DNA of 64,000 bases from Hirschia sp964342355 (GTDB lineage: Bacteria; Pseudomonadota; Alphaproteobacteria; Caulobacterales; Hyphomonadaceae). The number at the start of each line of letters is the position of its first letter. Positions within the stretch are counted from its first letter, which is position 1. Below the pieces are notes generated by a model, which saw only the letters and a list, made by a program, of their open reading frames with translations, did no database searches and was not told where the DNA came from. This document shows, piece by piece, positions 17,877 to 26,172 of this stretch. The DNA lies in the NCBI GenBank assembly GCA_964342355.1, contig CAYFFG010000011.1, positions 33,498-97,497 of the forward strand, written 5' to 3'. The translations under genes were made by a program, and so were the position numbers.

Positions 17877-18971
17877 TTATTTGTTAGTTTTTTTCTCGGG
17901 AGAATCTATCTGAAGCAATATTTTGAAACATGCTCCATCAGATGTGTTCTGCATTTCCAAGTATCCACCATGCGCAGTTACAATCTCGGCAACCACTGAA
18001 AGGCCAATGCCCGCTCCACTCTCCTTGGTTGTGAAAAATGGAGTAAAAATCTTGTCTGCTACTTTTTTAGGAACGCCAGGACCATTGTCGATTATAGAAA
18101 TTTCCAGCGCACCGGACCGACCTGTTTTCGAAGCATAAGCTGATGGGCGTAATTTCACACCGTGTCGGTAGCGTGTCTCAATACGGATCCGTCCATCTGA
18201 TCGGTATCCACGAACTGCTTCAGCGGCATTCTTCACGATGTTCAAACATGCTTCATGCAGATGATCCGGGTCTGCGGACACTTCCGGTAAAGAAGGATCA
18301 AACCCCACTTGCAAATCAAGATCGGATGCAAAGCTCGTTTCAGCAATCTCAAGCACACGTGTCAGCACTTCGTGCACGTTTGTGGACGAGAATCTTGGCC
18401 GGAAAAACGTCTCAAAAGCAGCAAACCTGTCGACTAACCGCCCTATGCGCGCTCCCTCTTCTCGGATGAGCGTCAACATGGCTTGCTGATCATCGCGGGC
18501 TTGACGCGCTAGGAGTTGGGCCGCACCAACCATACCGGCTAAGGGGTTTTTAACCTCATGACCAAGAATTCTGGCAACTTCCGCCATAGTCGCGGACTTG
18601 CTCATTTCTTCCAAATCACTACCAGCATTATTGGGGAGCAAACTAACTGTAGCAAACTCCCTATCACTCGACAGCGCGGCACTGATGTCTAACGTGACTT
18701 TAGATATAGTTGGACCGCTAATCAGAACCTGTCTTGCAACAACGGCGGCATCCTCCCGCCAGACCTTTTCCAAGAGGGGGAATATTTCACAATCTCTATC
18801 TATTAGTGCGTCGACCTTTTGGCCTTGCAATAAGGCCGCGGAGCGCCCCAAGATTGTTTCAGCCACAGGGTTCGCGAATAGAACAACACCTTCTACAGAC
18901 AGACTAAAAACACCCAAAGGAAGTGAGTCCAAAACCTCTGCTTCTTTGATTGCATCAATAGAGCCTAACAC
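17877..18971 (-). CDS. ntrB: Nitrogen regulation histidine kinase NtrB
   Basis: A 364-residue soluble kinase: PAS domain (about 10-115), HisKA box ARILGHEVKNPLAGMVGAAQ with His138, and HATPase_c with NIVKNAAEA, DNGPGVP and TKESGAGIGLSVV. There are no membrane segments. NtrB phosphorylates or dephosphorylates NtrC according to PII/glutamine status. The GTG start overlaps the dusB stop by 7 nt, giving the dusB-ntrB-ntrC operon found widely in proteobacteria. Confidence 0.95.
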   Translation of the reverse strand: MLGSIDAIKEAEVLDSLPLGVFSLSVEGVVLFANPVAETILGRSAALLQGQKVDALIDRDCEIFPLLEKVWREDAAVVARQVLISGPTISKVTLDISAALSSDREFATVSLLPNNAGSDLEEMSKSATMAEVARILGHEVKNPLAGMVGAAQLLARQARDDQQAMLTLIREEGARIGRLVDRFAAFETFFRPRFSSTNVHEVLTRVLEIAETSFASDLDLQVGFDPSLPEVSADPDHLHEACLNIVKNAAEAVRGYRSDGRIRIETRYRHGVKLRPSAYASKTGRSGALEISIIDNGPGVPKKVADKIFTPFFTTKESGAGIGLSVVAEIVTAHGGYLEMQNTSDGACFKILLQIDSPEKKTNK

Positions 18972-19981
18972 GCAAATTGCTCCGCTTCTCTGGACGATAC
19001 CTGCAAGTTCAACAAATCAAGAAGTCGCTCATGCAGAGAGTGCGCACTATCAATTCTGCACATTTCACGTCGCAAGACTCGTCTATCTGTTGATGCATTA
19101 CTTCCCCACTCTAGGCGGTCGATGTATGCGGCAAGATGTTTTCTAAATGTTTTCACTCCCACAAATTCTCCGTATAGGTCCACGCTATCGGTAAGCTGTT
19201 GTATTAATGAATGTATCTGAGTTTCTGCGGAAGGTTGTTCAAAACGTTTCCCTGAAAGTTCTGTAGCAATTTGACCTATTAACCAAGATCTGCCCATCGC
19301 AGCGCGACCTATCATTACACCAGCGGCTCCAGATACTGCTAGCGCTTCTCTGGCAGAATGGGTGCTGGAGATATCTCCATTTACGATGACTGGAAGGAAG
19401 GTCGACTCGCAAACTTTCCTTACAGCTTCCCAATCTGCCTCACCATTGTAGAATTGACATCTGGTGCGGCCGTGAACAGTAACCATTACGCACCCTTCTT
19501 CCTGCGCTATTTGAGCAAGTTCTGGAGCGTTTTGGTTTTCTTCATCCCATCCTAACCGCATTTTTACAGTTACAGGGCCCTCAGCCCCTTCCACAGTCGC
19601 CCGTATCAGCCGTCTAGCCAGATTTAAATCGCGCATAAGCGCAGAACCAGATTGCCCCCCCGTTACGTGACGAGAGGGACACCCCATATTTATATCTATT
19701 ACATCAGCGCCGGCTCCGCGAACTAAGCGTGCGCTTTCCCGCATCCAGTTCTCATCTCGACCAGCAAGTTGCACTACAAAGAGCTGTGATTCATCATGCA
19801 TGGCCAAACGCCTCACCATGTCTTTGCGTCCGCGAGCTAGCTCCTCGCCTGCTATCATCTCGGTTACAACTACAGGCGCTCCAAACCTTGACGCCTGCCG
19901 CCGAAACGGCGCATCCGTAGAACCAGACATTGGCGCTAAAAATACCGGGATTTCAATTTTGACATCGCCCAGCGAAATCAT
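18965..19981 (-). CDS. dusB: tRNA-dihydrouridine synthase DusB
   Basis: A 338-residue FMN-dependent TIM-barrel enzyme. The N-terminal FLAPMSGSTDAPFRR, the active-site DINMGCPSRHVTGGQSGSAL with its catalytic cysteine, MVTVHGRTRCQFYNG and the FMN-phosphate site GVMIGRAAMGR are all present. It reduces specific uridines in the tRNA D-loop using NADPH. Alphaproteobacteria place this nifR3-like gene directly before ntrB. It is divergent from ispDF across 114 bp. Confidence 0.95.
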   Translation of the reverse strand: MISLGDVKIEIPVFLAPMSGSTDAPFRRQASRFGAPVVVTEMIAGEELARGRKDMVRRLAMHDESQLFVVQLAGRDENWMRESARLVRGAGADVIDINMGCPSRHVTGGQSGSALMRDLNLARRLIRATVEGAEGPVTVKMRLGWDEENQNAPELAQIAQEEGCVMVTVHGRTRCQFYNGEADWEAVRKVCESTFLPVIVNGDISSTHSAREALAVSGAAGVMIGRAAMGRSWLIGQIATELSGKRFEQPSAETQIHSLIQQLTDSVDLYGEFVGVKTFRKHLAAYIDRLEWGSNASTDRRVLRREMCRIDSAHSLHERLLDLLNLQVSSREAEQFAC

Positions 19982-20095
19982 ATTGGCACTCTGAGTTTGG
20001 ACTTATCGCCTAAGATTTAAGCAGCGTACGCACGAATACCGCGATGACAAGCGGGATTTTTTACTCATGCGACTAATTTAAAGGCAGTCACAAAT

Positions 20096-21271
20096 ATGTC
20101 TCAGGTAGCAGCGATCATCGTAGCAGCTGGGAAAGGTACACGCTCCGGACTTTCTATGCCTAAACAGTTCAGCCCTTTTCTAGGTAAACAGGTATTACGA
20201 TGGTCGGCAGAAGCTTTCAGTAGAGATGCCAGATTCGGAAATATTGTGGTCGCTGTTTCTCCCGGCCAAGAAGCTTTGGCAGCGTCGATTTTAGAAGGAT
20301 TGCCTAAGTGTGAGATTGTTAGAGGCGGCAAAGAACGCGCGGACACAGTTAGAGCTGCTTTAAAACATCTCATAGAAGTCAATCCGACGGGCCTTTCTCA
20401 AGTGTTCATCCACGATGCCGCGCGTCCGGGTTTATCTCAACTTGTGATAAATGACCTCTTTGAGGCGCTAAAAACACATATTTGCGCAGCACCTGCATTA
20501 CCCATCGCAGACGCGCTAAAAGTAAGACGGACTGAAAATCGATTTGATAGTGTCAACAGAGACCACTTATGGCGAGTCCAAACCCCTCAAGCTTTTCGAT
20601 TTAAAGAAATCAACTCCGCTCATACAAACAGTCAGGTAAACTTCGTAGATGATCTCGAAGCTGCAGCGCAGGCTGGTTACTCAATAGCTTTGACAGCTGG
20701 CGATCGTCGATTGATGAAACTTACCTACCCTGATGATTTTGATACTCTCGAAAGACTTTTGATGGACCATGCATTCCCTCGTATCGGACAAGGCTTCGAT
20801 GTTCACGCATTTGAGCCAGGCGTTCAGGTCACCTTATGTGGCGTGCACATTCCTTGTTCCCGAAAGTTAAAGGGGCACTCAGATGCGGATGTTGCTTGGC
20901 ACGCACTAACTGATGCGATTTACGGGGCACTAGGAGCGGGTGATATTGGGTTCCACTTTCCACCAACCGAAGATAAATGGCGAAACATATCTTCTGATGT
21001 TTTTCTAAAGCACGCCGTTGAACTCGCGAGCACTCAAGGTTTTATGGTTGGAAATGCTGATATCACCATCATTTGTGAGCAGCCCAAAATTTCACCGCAT
21101 GTTTTTGCAATGAAGCAGGCAACAGCCAAGGTTCTTTCGACCAATGAGAGGCATGTTAGCATAAAAGCGACCACTACAGAGAAACTGGGATTTACCGGGC
21201 GTGAAGAGGGAATTGCAGCGCAGGCCTGCGTCCTGTTGGCACCATTTAAACAAGCAATGACTGGGGGATGA
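20096..21271 (+). CDS. ispDF: Bifunctional IspD/IspF isoprenoid enzyme
   Basis: A 391-residue fusion. The IspD part (residues 1-222) begins AAIIVAAGKGTRSG and has IHDAARPG; it makes CDP-methylerythritol. The IspF part starts near Met223 with RIGQGFDVHAF, KGHSDADVAWHALTDA and GDIGFHFPPTE, and ends TTTEKLGFTGREEGIAAQA; it makes the cyclodiphosphate MEcPP. The fused form of these non-consecutive MEP-pathway enzymes is typical of alpha- and epsilonproteobacteria. It lies 3 bp before the CinA-like gene. Confidence 0.97.
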   Translation: MSQVAAIIVAAGKGTRSGLSMPKQFSPFLGKQVLRWSAEAFSRDARFGNIVVAVSPGQEALAASILEGLPKCEIVRGGKERADTVRAALKHLIEVNPTGLSQVFIHDAARPGLSQLVINDLFEALKTHICAAPALPIADALKVRRTENRFDSVNRDHLWRVQTPQAFRFKEINSAHTNSQVNFVDDLEAAAQAGYSIALTAGDRRLMKLTYPDDFDTLERLLMDHAFPRIGQGFDVHAFEPGVQVTLCGVHIPCSRKLKGHSDADVAWHALTDAIYGALGAGDIGFHFPPTEDKWRNISSDVFLKHAVELASTQGFMVGNADITIICEQPKISPHVFAMKQATAKVLSTNERHVSIKATTTEKLGFTGREEGIAAQACVLLAPFKQAMTGG

Positions 21272-21274
21272 ACA

Positions 21275-21766
21275 ATGTTCGATGAAATACTTTTAAGTAA
21301 AGCAAGAGCGTTTCTCGATGCAGCTCAATCCAAGTCTCTAACACTAACAACTGCCGAAAGTTGCACAGGGGGGCTTATCGCTGGTCTGTTAACTGAAGTG
21401 CCCGGCTCCTCCAGAACTCTAGAACGCGGTTTCGTTGTTTATTCAAACCGAGCCAAGCAAGATATGCTCGATGTGCCTGGTGAAATGCTAGCAGATTACG
21501 GCGCGGTTTCTGAGCCAGTCTCACGCGCAATGGCAGAAGGAGCAATCGCTCATTCTCGTGCCGATCTAGCCATCGCTGTAACTGGCATCGCTGGACCAAG
21601 CGGAGATACGCCGATGAAACCAGTTGGTCTCGTGCATATTGCCGTATTAAAGCGTGACAAACACATGCTTCATCAAATGTTTGAATTCGGAAATGTTGGG
21701 CGGCAAAAAGTAAGGGAACTGACGGTTTTAGAGTCTCTTAAAATGCTGCACGAACTAATTAGTTAA
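21275..21766 (+). CDS. pncC: Nicotinamide-nucleotide amidohydrolase PncC (CinA C-terminal family)
   Basis: A 163-residue single-domain CinA-C protein with LTTAESCTGGLIAGLLTEVP, the GFVVYSNRAKQDML segment and AVTGIAGPSGDTPMKPVGLV, which include the catalytic serine/lysine region of the NMN deamidase. It recycles NMN to nicotinate mononucleotide. The long CinA N-terminal domain is absent, as in PncC/YgaD. It ends overlapping the convergent coq10-like gene by 8 bp. Confidence 0.9.
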   Translation: MFDEILLSKARAFLDAAQSKSLTLTTAESCTGGLIAGLLTEVPGSSRTLERGFVVYSNRAKQDMLDVPGEMLADYGAVSEPVSRAMAEGAIAHSRADLAIAVTGIAGPSGDTPMKPVGLVHIAVLKRDKHMLHQMFEFGNVGRQKVRELTVLESLKMLHELIS

Positions 21767-22217
21767 AGCCGTCGTGAGCAAAGCGTCTGTTAGCTTCGTC
21801 TAAAAATGCAGTCATCAGCCTTTTGACGGCTAACTCAAAGTTTGCCTCTAACAGCTTGTTGAGAATAAAATTAGAGAATTCAAAATCTATATCGAATTCT
21901 ATCCTACATCCTTCTGCCATCGGATGAAATCGCCAGTCGTTTTTTAGCTTTCGAAACGGGCCTCTTACGAGTGTCACGTCAATGTCGTTAGTAGCCTTAT
22001 CTACTGTGACATCGGTTGTGAAACGCTCTGAAAATCCCTTAAAACCAACCCCCGCCAAAGCCCGACCGGTCCAAACATCTCCGTCAGCAGATTCCGTTTC
22101 AACACGCAGAAACCGGATCCATTTAATAAAATCCGGATATGATCTGATGTCAGCAACAAGTTCCCTCATTTGCTCAGCCCTATAAGGCACCGAGATCGTT
22201 TTATGCAATTTGACCAT
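21759..22217 (-). CDS. COQ10/RatA-like START-domain protein
   Basis: A 152-residue START/polyketide-cyclase-fold protein beginning KTISVPYRAEQMRELVADIR and continuing SYPDFIKWIRFLRV, with GFKGFSERFTTDVTV and GPFRKLKNDWRFHP, the usual pattern of the alphaproteobacterial COQ10-type lipid-binding proteins also labelled RatA. The role is probably binding or delivery of ubiquinone or a precursor to respiratory complexes; a toxin role, known only for E. coli RatA, is less likely. It sits 6 bp after lipA, a common pairing. Confidence 0.88.
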   Translation of the reverse strand: MVKLHKTISVPYRAEQMRELVADIRSYPDFIKWIRFLRVETESADGDVWTGRALAGVGFKGFSERFTTDVTVDKATNDIDVTLVRGPFRKLKNDWRFHPMAEGCRIEFDIDFEFSNFILNKLLEANFELAVKRLMTAFLDEANRRFAHDGFN

Positions 22218-22223
22218 TCTGAT

Positions 22224-23195
22224 CTATTTAGCCAATTGAGCATTGCGCGCTTGTCTAAGTTTCTCGAAGTCTTCCCCTGCATGATATGAGGATCGTGTCA
22301 GAGGGCTTGCTGACACCATCAAAAAACCTTTAGCCCGCGCTATAGTTTCATATGCTGCAAATTCATCCGGCGTCACATAACGATCAATAGCAGCATGTTT
22401 ACGTGTAGGTTGGAGATATTGCCCAATGGTCAGGAAATCAACACCAGCAGAGCGCATGTCATCCATGACCTGCATGACCTCTTCTTTGCTCTCTCCGAGT
22501 CCGACCATCAAACCTGATTTGGTAAACTGCTCGGGGTCTCGCTCTTTGACACGTTCGAGTAGACGCAATGAATGATAATAACGAGATCCTGGACGTATGC
22601 TGAGATATAGACGCGGCACGGTTTCAATGTTGTGATTAAAAACATCTGGCTTGGCATCAATTACGATATCTGCTGAATGGCCTTTTCTAAGAAAATCAGG
22701 CGTTAAAATTTCAATTGTCGCATTCGGCGCTTCACGCCGAATAGACTTTACAGTCTGAGCAAAGTGTTCCGCCCCACCATCTTTTAGGTCATCGCGGTCT
22801 ACGGAAGTAATAACCACATGCTCAAGCTGCATTTGAGCGACTGCATCGGCCACACGTTGCGGTTCTCCGATATCCAAATCCGCAGGAAGTCCAGTACGCA
22901 CATTACAAAAAGCACACGCACGCGTACAGGTATCTCCCATGATCATCATTGTAGCGTGTTTTTTATCCCAGCATTCACCAATGTTGGGACAGCCTGCTTC
23001 TTCACAAACGGTGTGCAAGTTTGATGATTTTACAATCTCACGCGTTTTTGCGTATCCCTTGCTCACGGGCGCTTTCACACGAATCCACTTCGGTTTTTCC
23101 AATACTGGAGTGTCCGGATTATTTCGTTTCTCCGGATGCCGTAACTCTGCTTCGTCACGACCTGCTCGTTTGTGTGTATTGATCAGTTCAGCCAT
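22224..23195 (-). CDS. lipA: Lipoyl synthase LipA
   Basis: A 323-residue radical-SAM enzyme carrying both clusters: the auxiliary-cluster cysteines in CEEAGCPNIGEC and the SAM-cluster cysteines in CTRACAFC. The C-terminal RSSYHAGE includes the serine ligand of the auxiliary cluster. LipA inserts two sulfurs into protein-bound octanoyl groups, supplying the lipoylated lysines of PdhB, PdhC and other E2 proteins. In many alphaproteobacteria lipA lies just after lpdA; here about 13.7 kb separates them. Confidence 0.97.
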   Translation of the reverse strand: MAELINTHKRAGRDEAELRHPEKRNNPDTPVLEKPKWIRVKAPVSKGYAKTREIVKSSNLHTVCEEAGCPNIGECWDKKHATMMIMGDTCTRACAFCNVRTGLPADLDIGEPQRVADAVAQMQLEHVVITSVDRDDLKDGGAEHFAQTVKSIRREAPNATIEILTPDFLRKGHSADIVIDAKPDVFNHNIETVPRLYLSIRPGSRYYHSLRLLERVKERDPEQFTKSGLMVGLGESKEEVMQVMDDMRSAGVDFLTIGQYLQPTRKHAAIDRYVTPDEFAAYETIARAKGFLMVSASPLTRSSYHAGEDFEKLRQARNAQLAK

Positions 23196-23335
23196 ATGTA
23201 GAAAATGTACGTGAAATTGATTTCATTCAAGCGCCCGCTGTAAAGAGTAAATTACAGAAGGCAGATGAAATCCGGTTTAGGACCAGAACACCGCAATGTC
23301 ACCACACTCGGTACGCATTCTGCGATATAACAGAT

Positions 23336-23360
23336 AAAAAACCACCCATAAGTCGGTGGT
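23336..23360 (-). terminator. Minus-strand intrinsic terminator upstream of lipA
   Basis: On the minus strand ACCACC-N8-GGTGGT (23341-23360) is followed by a run of T (23336-23340). No minus-strand gene ends here; it may shield lipA from antisense transcription through the acyl synthetase gene, or act as a 5'-UTR hairpin of that gene on the plus strand. Confidence 0.45.
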
Positions 23361-23380
23361 GTAAGGTTTGGGAGTGAAAA

Positions 23381-24981
23381 GTGGACGTACAAACGGAAGC
23401 ATTCAATGCTTTGCGCGCTCAGAAAAGTTTGTTTGCAGCGTTTCTTGAAGCGCGCAGCCGTTTTGGCGGAAAAAAAATCGCCATCGTTGATGTAGATGAC
23501 AATGAACTAGACTACACTAGCGTCACCCAAGCGGCATTCGCCTTGGGATCAGCTTTGAAACGGATCACCTCCAATGAGAAGAACGTAGGCGTACTTCTTC
23601 CGACTGGCGCTGGCGCGGTCATTTCACTCTTGGCCCTCAGCGCTTATGGAAAAACACCATGCATGCTGAACTTCACAGCTGGAGAGAACAATTTGCATTC
23701 GGCGATTAAAATCGCAGAACTAAAAACTATTGTAACAGCTAGAAAATTTGTGGAAATGGGCGGCTTTGAAGGGTTGATAGAGAGTCTTTCAGCTAAAGCC
23801 GACATTATCTACCTAGAAGATGTGAAAGAAGAGCTAGATCTAATCGACAAGGGCCGAGCAGGTTTAGGAACAATCGCTCCTTGGCTGATTCGATCTAAGC
23901 CTCACTGGAATTCGCCATCTGTAATATTGTTTACCTCTGGAACAGAAGGCACCCCTAAAGGTGTAGCCTTATCGCACAAGAACGTCGTGTCTAATGTATT
24001 GCAGATCTTGCAGCATGTACCGGACGTTCTCACCCCTGATGACATCATCTTTAACCCGCTACCAACATTTCATTGTTTCGGTTTGACTGCTGGTGCTATT
24101 CTTCCCTTATTGGGCGGAATGAAAGTTGTGTTTCATCCCTCACCGCTTCAGGTTAAAGAAATCCCTAAAAGAATAAGTCAAACAAGATCGACTATTCTTT
24201 TCGCGACCGACACGTTTTTAAATCAATATGCGCGCGCCTCTGGTGAAGGGGAATTGACTTGTTTAAGGTACGCGGTGTGCGGCGCAGAGCGCGTACGGGA
24301 CGAAACCAGGTCTCTCGTAGAAAAAAATTCGCTCTGGAAATACTTGAAGGTTACGGCGCAACAGAAGCCGCGCCCGTTATTGCCGTCAATCAGCCTGGTT
24401 ATAATCATCATGGTAGTGTTGGACGCCCTTTACCTGGGATGGGCGTCCGTTTTGAGCCTGTTGAAGGCATCTCACATGCCGGCCGAATGCGCGTTAAAGG
24501 TCCGAACGTCACGTCAGGATATATGTTATTGGATCAGCCTGGAAAAATTCAGCCACCCGAAGCGGGGTGGCATGATACAGGCGACATCGTGTCGCTTGAT
24601 GAAGAAGGCACTTTAACTATCCGTGGAAGGCAGAAGCGTTTTGCAAAGATTGGAGGCGAAATGATTTCTCTCGCAGTCGTAGAAAACTGCGCAAATGCGG
24701 TCTGGCAGGATCATGATAATGCTGCAGCTGTTCTTCCGGATACTAGAAAGGGAGAACAGATCATTTTGCTCACCACCAATCCCAAATCCGATAAGTCCAG
24801 CTTGCTTCACTGGCTACAGAGCCATGGCGTCCCCGAATTGGCAATGCCGCGAAAGGTCTTCACGGTCTCACACATTCCATTACTCGGCACAGGAAAGATG
24901 GATATCGGCGGCGTTCAAAAACTCGCCGAAGATTGCATGATGGCAGCGAACGAGAAATCCGCTTTAACTAAACAGGTATAG
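23381..24981 (+). pseudogene. Aas-like acyl-ACP/acyl-CoA synthetase broken by a one-base frameshift
   Basis: Two overlapping frames make one AMP-binding enzyme of about 533 residues. The first (from GTG 23381, GGGAG six bases upstream) has the P-loop ILFTSGTEGTPKGVALSHKN and FNPLPTFHCFGLTAG, then loses homology after the A7 run at 24321-24327. The second frame resumes there with KKFALEILEGYGATEAAP, WHDTGDIVSLDEEGTL and IRGRQKRFAKIGGEMISL, ending near TGKMD. One missing A (or a -1 slip on A-AAA-AAT) rejoins them exactly. It resembles the C-terminal acyl-ACP synthetase domain of Aas, without the PlsC-like acyltransferase. A sequencing or assembly error is the simplest cause; true inactivation or recoding are alternatives. 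The 3' end overlaps the convergent tetR gene by 14 bp. Confidence 0.85.
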
Positions 24982-25675
24982 TCTCTGGCTCTTCTTCTTC
25001 ACTAATTGGCGGCGTTTCTATGGACCTCCAAGCGTTGTAAGAGAAGCGCCAAGTGTTTGTAGCCCACCTAATTTGTTTTTCTAACTTATGCTCTGGCGAA
25101 CTGACAAGAAATCGGACACCGCCATTTGATAGGGTCGCTAATTGCCAAGCGGCAATCCTCACATTGGGAATGTTTACTTCACCAGTGTCATGCCCCCATT
25201 GGAGCAGGTTTTCAATTGGTTGAAGAAGCTTGTTATCAATTGAAAGCATAGTGTCGGCTAACTGTGGAAAACGGCGTTTTTCCGCAAGCACTAATCTTAA
25301 GCTTTCCAAATAATCGTTCGATGTCATTGAGCGATGCATAGAAAATATTATACCAAAGAGCGCTTCTTTAAAGGTATTTGCCTTCTTAATAGCTTGCTCG
25401 TTTATTTTTCCACGCGCCTTTTCTATCGACTCTTCAGCAACCGTCCAAAACAAAGTTTCTTTGTTCCCGAACTGACGATACAGCGTCACTTTCCCAGCCT
25501 TAGCGCGCTTTGCAATTTCTTCCACAGTTGCCGCCGCGAAACCTTTTTCTAAGAAGACCTCACGTGCAGCATTGAGACAAATGTGACGCACTTCTGCGGC
25601 CATTTCTTGAGGTGGGCGACCTGGTGAACGTGGCTCAACCTTACTTGATCCAGTAGCGTGTGGCTGTTCGGCCAT
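24968..25675 (-). CDS. TetR/AcrR-family transcriptional regulator
   Basis: A 235-residue TetR regulator. The HTH is clear: EVFLEKGFAAATVEEIAKRA, then KAGKVTLYRQFGNKETLFW. The N-terminus carries SPGRPP, a basic AT-hook-like stretch common in this family. The C-terminal domain looks like TetR_C_7-type (EKRRFPQLADTML). It is convergent with the frameshifted acyl synthetase and its upstream region faces ccoN, 497 bp away. Control of the synthetase or a nearby lipid gene is a reasonable but unproven guess. Confidence 0.88.
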   Translation of the reverse strand: MAEQPHATGSSKVEPRSPGRPPQEMAAEVRHICLNAAREVFLEKGFAAATVEEIAKRAKAGKVTLYRQFGNKETLFWTVAEESIEKARGKINEQAIKKANTFKEALFGIIFSMHRSMTSNDYLESLRLVLAEKRRFPQLADTMLSIDNKLLQPIENLLQWGHDTGEVNIPNVRIAAWQLATLSNGGVRFLVSSPEHKLEKQIRWATNTWRFSYNAWRSIETPPISEEEEPETIPV

Positions 25676-25867
25676 CTATATCTCCAAAACTGGTGACTTA
25701 TTTACGCGTGGAGTTTTTTCCGCGCAAAAATAAGCAGCCAACATGTCGCTTAAATTAACGACATCAACACAGCCCCGCAGCGATTCCCCATTGTATGTTT
25801 ATGGCATATTATAGCTGGAGCAGGAATGCTCAACGGGGGGACAAAGATTCGTAAAATCCATTCAGTT

Positions 25868-25903
25868 AAAAAAAGGCCGCGACTCAGTAATTAGAGCCGC
25901 GGC
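25868..25903 (-). terminator. Intrinsic terminator of the candidate small RNA
   Basis: A 10-bp stem (25876-25885 with 25894-25903, one A-C mismatch, 8-base loop) is followed on the minus strand by C and seven T (25874-25868). It is strong and orphaned: the only protein gene it precedes is tetR, whose start is 190 bp downstream. Confidence 0.75.
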
Positions 25904-25966
25904 GAAAGTGGGAGAATTAAACGGTAATGAACCGTACCGTTTCTTATTTCCTTTTTTGTAATGTCG
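25868..25966 (-). ncRNA. Candidate small RNA with CU-rich single-stranded segment
   Basis: Read on the minus strand, a perfect TATAAT (25978-25973) is followed after about 7 bases by a stretch of roughly 100 nt containing a perfect 8-bp hairpin (AAACGGTA/TACCGTTT, 25942-25919), a single-stranded TTCTCCCACTTTC (about 25917-25905), and a 10-bp GC-rich terminator hairpin followed by T7. No protein gene on this strand ends at that terminator. Hairpin, CU-rich anti-Shine-Dalgarno-like loop and U-rich tail is the architecture of many Hfq-bound alphaproteobacterial small RNAs. The -35 region is weak, so the 5' end is approximate. Confidence 0.45.
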
Positions 25967-26172
25967 TCAAGCATTATAGCTAGTAACCATTGATTACTCA
26001 CAGAAATTGCATTGATTTTTAGCATTCTAGAGGCAGCATTTTATCGTCCCATCTAGTTGCGTCAAAACGCACCATTGATGTTCTGCACTTCCCATCGCAT
26101 TGATAAAAACCGGAAGATAAATGTGGGTTTTCCGAGAACGACTCGCTCATAACGGGAAAAAGGGGCAAACAA

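Larger units (their letters stand above)
25676..26172. other. 497-bp intergenic region between tetR and ccoN
   Basis: No convincing protein gene is seen. The region holds a candidate minus-strand small RNA with its terminator (25868-25966), a 5-bp hairpin GAGCA-GGAA-TGCTC at 25818-25831, an inverted repeat TGCGT-CAAA-ACGCA at 26058-26071, and the GTG start region of ccoN with AAGGGG at 26160-26165. I found no complete FNR/FixK box (TTGAT-N4-ATCAA), although one is common before ccoN. Confidence 0.6.

Noticed and set aside
18598..19146. 182-residue plus-strand ORF across the ntrB-dusB junction
   Set aside because: It is antisense to two well-supported genes and its sequence has no family features.
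24321..24327. Programmed -1 frameshift as the default reading of the split acyl synthetase
   Set aside because: The heptamer fits, but homopolymer error or natural decay is simpler, and no stimulatory structure was identified; it is kept only as an alternative.
25927..25983. Short plus-strand ORF (18 codons) after GGGAG at 25911
   Set aside because: The ribosome-like site is the complement of the small RNA's CU-rich loop, and the peptide has no support.
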